From positions 1-60,890 of the forward strand of contig NZ_JOEA01000037.1 of assembly GCF_000719115.1 (NCBI RefSeq): 60,890 nucleotides of DNA. The letters run 5' to 3'. Of the stretch, positions 56,621 through 60,890 are shown one piece after another. The translations under genes were made by a program, and so were the position numbers. The stretch's first letter is position 1, and every line of letters begins with the position of its first letter. The notes below the pieces were generated by a model. The model was given only the letters and a program-made list of their open reading frames with translations. It searched no databases and had not been told where the DNA came from. Origin of the DNA: Lentzea albidocapillata. Its GTDB lineage: Bacteria > Actinomycetota > Actinomycetes > Mycobacteriales > Pseudonocardiaceae.

Positions 56621-57418
56621 TCAGACCGGGATGACCGAGCCGCTGAAGGTCTGCTTGATGTAGTCCTTGACCTGCTGTGATCCGAGCAGTTCCGCCAGGT
56701 CGCGGACGCGCTTGTCGTCCTTGAGCTCGGTGCGGGTGACCAGGCCGTTCGCGTTGGGGTTGCCCTCGGCCTTCTCCAGCGCGAGCGAGTCGGTGGCCGG
56801 CTTGAGGCCCGCGTCGATGGCGTAGTTGCCGTTGATCACGGACGCGTCGGTGTCCTCCAGCGACCTGGGCAGCTGGGCGGCCTCCAGGGGCACGAACTGC
56901 AGGTTCCTGGGGTTCTCCGCGAGGTCGCGCACGGTCGGCTGGTCGACGGCCTTGAGCTTGATCAGGCCGTTGGCCTCCAGCAGCTTCAGGCCGCGGGCCT
57001 CGTTGGTGGCGTCGTTGGCCACCGCGATCTTGGCCCCGTTCGGGAGCTCGTCGAGCTTCTTGACCTTCTTCGAGTACAGGCCGAGGGGCTCGACGTGGAC
57101 CGGCTGCACCCACTCGACCTTCGCGCCGCTCTCGTTGGTGAACGTCTCCAGGTAGGGGACGGTCTGGAAGTAGTTGGCGTCGAGCGACCCGTCGACCAGC
57201 GCCGTGTTCGGCTGCACGTAGTCGGTGAACTCGACGACCTCGATCTTCAGGCCCTTCGACGCGGCGAGGTTGTCGGCCACGTACTTGAGGATCTGGGCGT
57301 GTGGAACCGGCGAGACGCCGACCTTCAGCGTGTCGGACGCATTGGCGCCTGACGAGCAGGCGGACAGAGCAGTCAAACCGGTCAAAGCAACTGCGATCAG
57401 GGCAGCACGAATACGCAT
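56621..57418 (-). CDS. metQ: Methionine ABC transporter substrate-binding lipoprotein
   Basis: The protein has 265 residues. Lipobox LSAC places the lipidated Cys at 21. VGVSPVPHAQILKYVADNLA, then EVVEFTDYVQPNTAL and SLDANYFQTVPYLE are hallmarks of MetQ/NlpA. It binds D- or L-methionine for MetNI. It is the last gene of the metNIQ operon, 28 bp after metI. Confidence 0.94.
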   Translation of the reverse strand: MRIRAALIAVALTGLTALSACSSGANASDTLKVGVSPVPHAQILKYVADNLAASKGLKIEVVEFTDYVQPNTALVDGSLDANYFQTVPYLETFTNESGAKVEWVQPVHVEPLGLYSKKVKKLDELPNGAKIAVANDATNEARGLKLLEANGLIKLKAVDQPTVRDLAENPRNLQFVPLEAAQLPRSLEDTDASVINGNYAIDAGLKPATDSLALEKAEGNPNANGLVTRTELKDDKRVRDLAELLGSQQVKDYIKQTFSGSVIPV

Positions 57419-57446
57419 GACGTTCCTTTTGAGAAATTGCTACGGG

Positions 57447-58130
57447 TCAGACGGAGGCGTGCCGGCGCCGGTCGGCGGCAGCGGCGGCACGGGTGAAACC
57501 GAGCTGGATCACGGTGGTGAGCACGGCGAGCCACGCCACGGTGCTCCACAGGATCCGGTCGTTGAAGCGCTGGTAGCCCTCGCGGATGGCCAGGTCACCG
57601 AGGCCACCGCCACCGATCACGCCCGCCATCGCCGAGTACCCGATCAGGGCGATCACGGTGACGCCGATGGCGTTGATCAGCGCGGGCAGCGACTCGCGGA
57701 TGAGCACGCTGCGCACGATCTTCAACGTCGAGGCGCCGGTCGTGATCGCGGCCTCGACCACGGTCACGTGCACCTCGGACAGGATGTTCTGCACGAGCCG
57801 CCCGACGAACGGGATCGCTCCCACGGCCAGCGGCACGATGACCGCCGTACTGCCGATGGAGCCGCCGACGACGAGGCGGGTGACCGACGTGAGCGCGACG
57901 AGCAGCACGATGAACGGCATCGAGCGGCCCAGGTCGGTGACGAAGCCGAGGACCCTGTGCACCGCGGCGTTCGGCCGCAACCCACCCTTGGCGGTGAGCT
58001 GCAGCCAGACACCTACGGGAACTCCGAAAACAGTGGCGATGACGGTCGAGACGCCGACCATGTAGAGCGTCTCGCCGGTGGCCTCGACGAGGAAGCTGAC
58101 GACGTCGGACCAGGGTGTTGCAGACCTCAC
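57447..58130 (-). CDS. metI: Methionine ABC transporter permease
   Basis: This 227-residue permease with five membrane helices starts at GTG 58130, which overlaps the metN stop as GTGA. ETLYMVGVSTVIATVFGVPV and the EAA loop ASTLKIVRSVLIRESLPALI match MetI. It forms a homodimeric channel for methionine. Confidence 0.93.
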   Translation of the reverse strand: MRSATPWSDVVSFLVEATGETLYMVGVSTVIATVFGVPVGVWLQLTAKGGLRPNAAVHRVLGFVTDLGRSMPFIVLLVALTSVTRLVVGGSIGSTAVIVPLAVGAIPFVGRLVQNILSEVHVTVVEAAITTGASTLKIVRSVLIRESLPALINAIGVTVIALIGYSAMAGVIGGGGLGDLAIREGYQRFNDRILWSTVAWLAVLTTVIQLGFTRAAAAADRRRHASV

Positions 58131-59125
58131 GCAGCTACTCCCTGGGGGCCCTTCAAGGACCTCTGCACGGAGCCGCCGGCCTCACCGATCCACTCCAGAG
58201 CGGAGTCCGAGCGCTCGCCGTTCAGGCCGAGCCGGAACCGCGCGACCGGGGTCTCGCCCAGCCGCGTGAGGCCGCCACCGACGATGTTCAGCTCGACGCC
58301 GAACCGGTGCGAGGCCTCGGGCAGCAGCGCACCGACCGCGGCGAACCCGACGAGCACGACGTCCGCGACGCGGTCGTAGCTGCTCTCGTTGATGGGGTTC
58401 AGGTCGACGGCGGGCAGCAGCGCACTGCTCGTGCGGCTCGCGACGTCGTTGACCAGGTCGAGCACCTTGCCGTGCTCGACGACGCGGCCCTGCTCCAGCA
58501 CGGCGACGTCATCGCAGATCTTCCGGACCACGCCCATGTCGTGCGTGACGACAAGCACGGTCACACCCAGCTCGGCGCGCGCACGGTCGAGCACCGCCAG
58601 CACGGAACCGGTGGTCTCCGGGTCCAGGGCGGACGTGGGCTCGTCGGCGAGGAGAACGCTGGGGTTGGCCGCGAGGGCGCGCGCCACGGCGATGCGCTGA
58701 CGCTGCCCGCCGGACAGCTGGTCGGGGTACGAGGCGGCCTTGTCGGTGAGCCCGACGAGGTCCAGCAGTTCGCCGACCCTCGTTCGACGCTGCGGTCCGG
58801 GAATGCCCGCGGACTCCAGCGGCAGTGCGATGTTGCCGGCCGCCGTGCGCTGACGGAGAAGCGAATCCCCTTGCGGCACAACGCCGATCTGGCGGCGAGC
58901 GGCCCTGAGGGCCGACCCGTCGAGGCTGGTGATGTCAGTGCCGTCGACGCGGATCGCACCCGAGTCGGGACGCTCCAGCAGCGCGACGCAACGAGCGAGC
59001 GTCGACTTGCCGGCGCCGCTCGGGCCGACCACGCCGAGCACGGTGCCGGACTCGACGTCGAGGGTCACGCCGTTGAGGGCACTGACGCCCTGGAAGGACT
59101 TGGTGAGGTTTTCGACAGTGATCAC
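58127..59125 (-). CDS. metN: Methionine ABC transporter ATP-binding protein with NIL domain
   Basis: The protein has 332 residues from GTG 59125 (GGAG 6 nt upstream); the frame continues upstream but without an RBS. Walker A GPSGAGKST, signature [15 protein letters not shown] and Walker B VLLADEPTSALD are intact. The C-terminal NIL domain (VADVVLVGFAAVGALLPEAS, LNIVGGGLTRLGETPV) is the methionine-sensing part that causes transinhibition. Expression is probably controlled by the upstream leader with a SAM-riboswitch-like element and a leader peptide. Confidence 0.94.
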   Translation of the reverse strand: MITVENLTKSFQGVSALNGVTLDVESGTVLGVVGPSGAGKSTLARCVALLERPDSGAIRVDGTDITSLDGSALRAARRQIGVVPQGDSLLRQRTAAGNIALPLESAGIPGPQRRTRVGELLDLVGLTDKAASYPDQLSGGQRQRIAVARALAANPSVLLADEPTSALDPETTGSVLAVLDRARAELGVTVLVVTHDMGVVRKICDDVAVLEQGRVVEHGKVLDLVNDVASRTSSALLPAVDLNPINESSYDRVADVVLVGFAAVGALLPEASHRFGVELNIVGGGLTRLGETPVARFRLGLNGERSDSALEWIGEAGGSVQRSLKGPQGVAA

Positions 59126-59253
59126 GTCTGCTCCACGGCTGCGCGCGACGGCACACAATCCGTTCGCGACGGACGTGCGCGGTCGAGGTTTCTGCTCAGA
59201 TGTGTGCGCCACTCGATGACTGAGTGCGCGTCAGAGGACTTTGAGAAGGCGCC

Positions 59254-59340
59254 TTAGACGAGGTGGCGACGACATGCAGAAGACGAGCGACGGCACTGGT
59301 CGATGACTCGACGGCGCGTCAGCATTCGCACGGTACCCAT
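59254..59340 (-). CDS. 28-aa putative leader peptide upstream of metNIQ
   Basis: ATG 59340 is preceded by GGAGGAG at 5 nt, a very good RBS. The 28-residue peptide contains TRRRVIDQCRRSSSACRR, matching the actinobacterial putative leader peptide pattern R-R-x-x-D-x-x-R-x-S-S-x-x-C found upstream of sulfur and methionine transport genes. Two Cys codons could sense cysteine supply by ribosome stalling. Between its stop and metN (59126-59253) lie a GCGC-ACTC/GAGT-GGCGC hairpin and a TCCGT/ACGGA hairpin that could be attenuator structures. Confidence 0.75.
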   Translation of the reverse strand: MGTVRMLTRRRVIDQCRRSSSACRRHLV

Positions 59341-59349
59341 GGTGCTCCT

Positions 59350-59437
59350 CCATCGGTCCTGGCGTTAGCACCTGCCCGCATCCAGCGGGTGGTTGCTGCG
59401 ACGTCGTAGAGCCAGGTCTCTCAGTCGCTCCGGATGG
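59350..59437 (-). ncRNA. SAM riboswitch-like leader of metNIQ (SAM-I/SAM-IV superfamily)
   Basis: The transcript has CTGAGAGACCTGGC, then a GACGTCGCAGCAACC segment, a CCCGC/GCGGG hairpin, and AGGTGCTAACGCCAGG. CCTGGC pairs with GCCAGG, and CCATC (59437-59433) pairs with GATGG (59354-59350) as the closing P1. GCAACC and GGTGCTAA are core features of SAM-I-type riboswitches. The P1 3' strand shares its last GG with the Shine-Dalgarno of the leader peptide, so SAM binding could hide that RBS. The exact subclass (SAM-I, SAM-IV or variant) cannot be settled by eye. Confidence 0.7.
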
Positions 59438-59531
59438 CAAGTAGCAGTCAACCGGACGGACGTTCGGTTGCGCAAGCCAAAACCGGATTCGTTCGACAGA
59501 TCACACTGTTGGCCGATGGATCCCCGGCCAA

Positions 59532-59693
59532 GGGCCTGTGTCGAAGTCTGGTTCGATGGGAGCCGCGCTTGAGGTGGTTCCTGGTGGTGCGGCCGGATGG
59601 CCCGCATACCGGTGTTGTATGTGGGTCGTCCGGCCGTGCCGCCAGGGGCCGCCTCGGGCCCGGCTATCGCGGACCGGACTTCGACACAGGCCC
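59532..59693. mobile_element. 162-bp fully palindromic MITE-like element at the ksgA 3' end
   Basis: Terminal inverted repeats GGGCCTGTGTCGAAGTC (59532 onward, and inverted from 59693) match at 21 of the first 23 positions. The similarity continues inward: the halves around GGTGGTTCC...GGTGGT and GCGGCCGGATGGCCC/GTCGTCCGGCCGTGC are also complementary, so the whole element folds into one imperfect hairpin. No transposase is encoded. The right end supplies the base just before the TA of the ksgA stop (59693-59695). No clear target duplication remains (AA left, TA right). It may now serve as the ksgA terminator. Confidence 0.7.
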
Positions 59694-60529
59694 TAGACCT
59701 CGGCAATCCGGATGAAGTCGATCACGCTCAGCTGCTCGCCTCTGACCTGGGGATCGATGCCCGCTTTCTCGAGCAGCTCGTCGATGTTCCCTGGGTTGCC
59801 GGCCCAGCCCTTGAGCGCGGCCCGCAGCGTCTTGCGGCGCTGGGCGAACGCGGCGTCGACGATCTGGAAGAGCTTCTTGCGATCCACTGTGGACAGCGGC
59901 TTTTCGTGCCGCTGGAACGAAACGAGCCCCGAGTCGACGTTGGGCGCGGGCCAGAACACGTTCTTGCCGACCGCGCCGGCCTTCTTCGCCTCGGCGTACC
60001 AGGCAAGCTTCACGCTGGGCACGCCGTAGATCTTGTTGCCGGGCTTGGCCGCCATGCGGTCGGCCACCTCCGCCTGAACCATCACCAGCCCCTTCTGCAG
60101 GCTGGGGAGCTCGGCCAGGAGGTGCAGCACGACCGGGACCGCGATGTTGTAGGGCAGGTTCGCCACGATCGCGGTGGGGTGCGCCGGCAGGTCTTCTTGG
60201 GTGACTTTCATGGCGTCCTTGAGGACGACGTGGAGCTTGCCTGCGTTCTCCGGGTCCATCTCCTGGACCGTTTGCGGGAGGCGGTGGGCCAGGGGCGGGT
60301 CGATTTCGACCGCGACGACTTTTTTGGCGCTGGGGAGCAGGGCAAGGGTCAGGGAGCCCAGGCCTGGGCCTACCTCCAGGACTATGTCGTCTTGGGTCAG
60401 GCCTGCTGCGGTGACGATCTTGCGGACGGTGTTCGGGTCGTGCACGAAGTTCTGGCCCAGCTTCTTGGTCGGGCGGATGTCCAGCTCTGCGGCTAGACGG
60501 CGGACTTCGGCAGGTCCCAGCAGGCTCAC
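59693..60529 (-). CDS. ksgA: 16S rRNA (adenine1518-N6/adenine1519-N6)-dimethyltransferase
   Basis: The protein has 278 residues from GTG 60529. It dimethylates two adjacent adenosines in helix 45 of 16S rRNA, a late step of 30S maturation. [17 protein letters not shown] is the N-terminal signature; the SAM-binding loop is [15 protein letters not shown], and the catalytic motif IV is [23 protein letters not shown] and [15 protein letters not shown] are C-terminal KsgA features. Its stop codon lies at the end of the MITE-like element. Confidence 0.96.
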   Translation of the reverse strand: MSLLGPAEVRRLAAELDIRPTKKLGQNFVHDPNTVRKIVTAAGLTQDDIVLEVGPGLGSLTLALLPSAKKVVAVEIDPPLAHRLPQTVQEMDPENAGKLHVVLKDAMKVTQEDLPAHPTAIVANLPYNIAVPVVLHLLAELPSLQKGLVMVQAEVADRMAAKPGNKIYGVPSVKLAWYAEAKKAGAVGKNVFWPAPNVDSGLVSFQRHEKPLSTVDRKKLFQIVDAAFAQRRKTLRAALKGWAGNPGNIDELLEKAGIDPQVRGEQLSVIDFIRIAEV

Positions 60530-60584
60530 TTGGGCATTCTCTCAGGCTTGGTGGTGGAGGGGTGGGCTGGGACCTTGCTGGTGG

Positions 60585-60735
60585 GTGCCGGTGGGGCACC
60601 TGGGCGCCTGGCGAGTCGGCTTGCTTGGGCGGGCGGGGTGGGGGCGTGCGGGTCGGTTTGCGTGGGCGTGTCGTGTTCCAGCGGGGTGGTCGCCTGCCGT
60701 GCGAGTGGTCGCCTTGCGTGGGTGGCCGGGCGGGC
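60585..60735 (-). repeat. Second CGCAAGG(C/T)GACCAC-type repeat tract
   Basis: On the minus strand ACGCAAGGCGACCACTCG, GCAGGCGACCACCCCG and CGCAAACCGACCCGCACG occur in sequence upstream of ksgA. They resemble the units between prs and rplY. The region 60530-60790 is otherwise G-rich on the plus strand with no gene I can support. Confidence 0.5.
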
Positions 60736-60790
60736 AGTACCGGGCCGGTGCCGGTCATCGCCGCTTCGCGTCGATAGCGGTTGGGGCTTG

Positions 60791-60888
60791 ACCTTGAGCC
60801 TCTGGCGGGATGCTTGACGGCCGGAAAAGGGCCGGGCTGAAAAGCGCCCGGCCGTGCCCATGAGGGGAGCATCCCGCCCACTCAAGGT
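60791..60888 (-). terminator. Nested hairpin at the right edge
   Basis: The inner stem GGCCGGGC (60830-60837) / GCCCGGCC (60846-60853) has loop TGAAAAGC, which on the minus strand reads GCTTTTCA, giving CGCTTTTC with the closing base. The outer arms are ACCTTGAG (60791-60798) with 60881-60888, and GGCGGGATGCT (60804-60814) with 60868-60878. The gene it terminates lies beyond the window; rpfB would be expected by synteny. Confidence 0.7.
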
Positions 60889-60890
60889 AA

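Noticed and set aside
59434..59715. 93-codon frame across the MITE-like element
   Set aside because: It spans both terminal repeats and the ksgA stop; the palindromic structure explains it.
59888..59912. Fourth hairpin with a TTTTCG loop (CAGCGGC/GCCGCTG)
   Set aside because: It lies inside ksgA coding sequence and lacks the exact CGCTTTTC, so it was not added to the loop family.

Overview
The window is about 61 kb of GC-rich chromosome from a filamentous actinomycete, most likely a member of the Pseudonocardiaceae. The evidence is strong G/C bias at third codon positions, many GTG and TTG starts, ATGA/GTGA stop-start overlaps, a SARP-type regulator, tricorn protease, lytic transglycosylases with Thr/Pro tails, and DivIVA-repeat proteins. 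The backbone keeps the gene set and rough order of the Mycobacterium tuberculosis Rv1009-Rv1026 block (ksgA, ispE, a pks16-like ligase, pth, rplY, prs, glmU, a TetR regulator, mfd, mazG, an LpqU-like transglycosylase, eno, ftsB, DUF501, ppx). Accessory genes are inserted at several points.

Left part (1-10.4 kb). The tail of an IS481-type transposase is followed by an ATP-grasp peptide maturase translationally coupled to a 40-codon ORF, a possible graspetide precursor. Next come a type II NADH dehydrogenase that ends in a long hairpin, a five-gene overlapping MoxR/DUF58/DUF4129 operon, an SMI1/KNR4 protein, a family 5 uracil-DNA glycosylase, and a three-gene overlapping operon (S10 serine carboxypeptidase-like protein, GNAT, CPT-like kinase).

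10.4-21 kb. A complete oligopeptide ABC transporter (lipoprotein, two permeases, two ATPases) is followed by the housekeeping run eno-ftsB-DUF501-transglycosylase-ppx. The transglycosylase frame has no stop codon before ppx.

21-34 kb, accessory. P450 and alpha/beta hydrolase start 15 nt apart on opposite strands. They are followed by an SDR, a SARP/NB-ARC regulator, a solitary AbiEi-type antitoxin, a divergent Lrp - MalY-like lyase/EamA exporter pair, a TPR protein, a second transglycosylase, a Thr/Val/Pro-rich membrane protein and tricorn protease.

34-50 kb. mazG, a SurA-like lipoprotein and mfd are followed by a PQQ sugar dehydrogenase, then a TetR-fatty acid desaturase pair with a palindromic operator. 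A tRNA-Gln, a diguanylate cyclase, glmU and prs come next. A 711-bp intergenic region then carries nested palindromes and repeats before rplY.

50-61 kb. Two DivIVA-repeat proteins bracket pth and a fatty-acyl-AMP ligase. An ABC-F ATPase, ispE and metNIQ follow. metNIQ has a SAM-riboswitch-like leader followed by a 28-codon leader peptide. A fully palindromic MITE-like element abuts the ksgA stop, and the window ends in another nested hairpin.

The most unusual signal is a set of three intergenic hairpins (1650, 48399, 60830) whose stems are unrelated but whose loops share CGCTTTTC in the inferred transcript sense. Two of the three (48.4 and 60.8 kb) are nested in a second inverted repeat and are followed by similar CGCAAGG(C/T)GACCAC repeat tracts.
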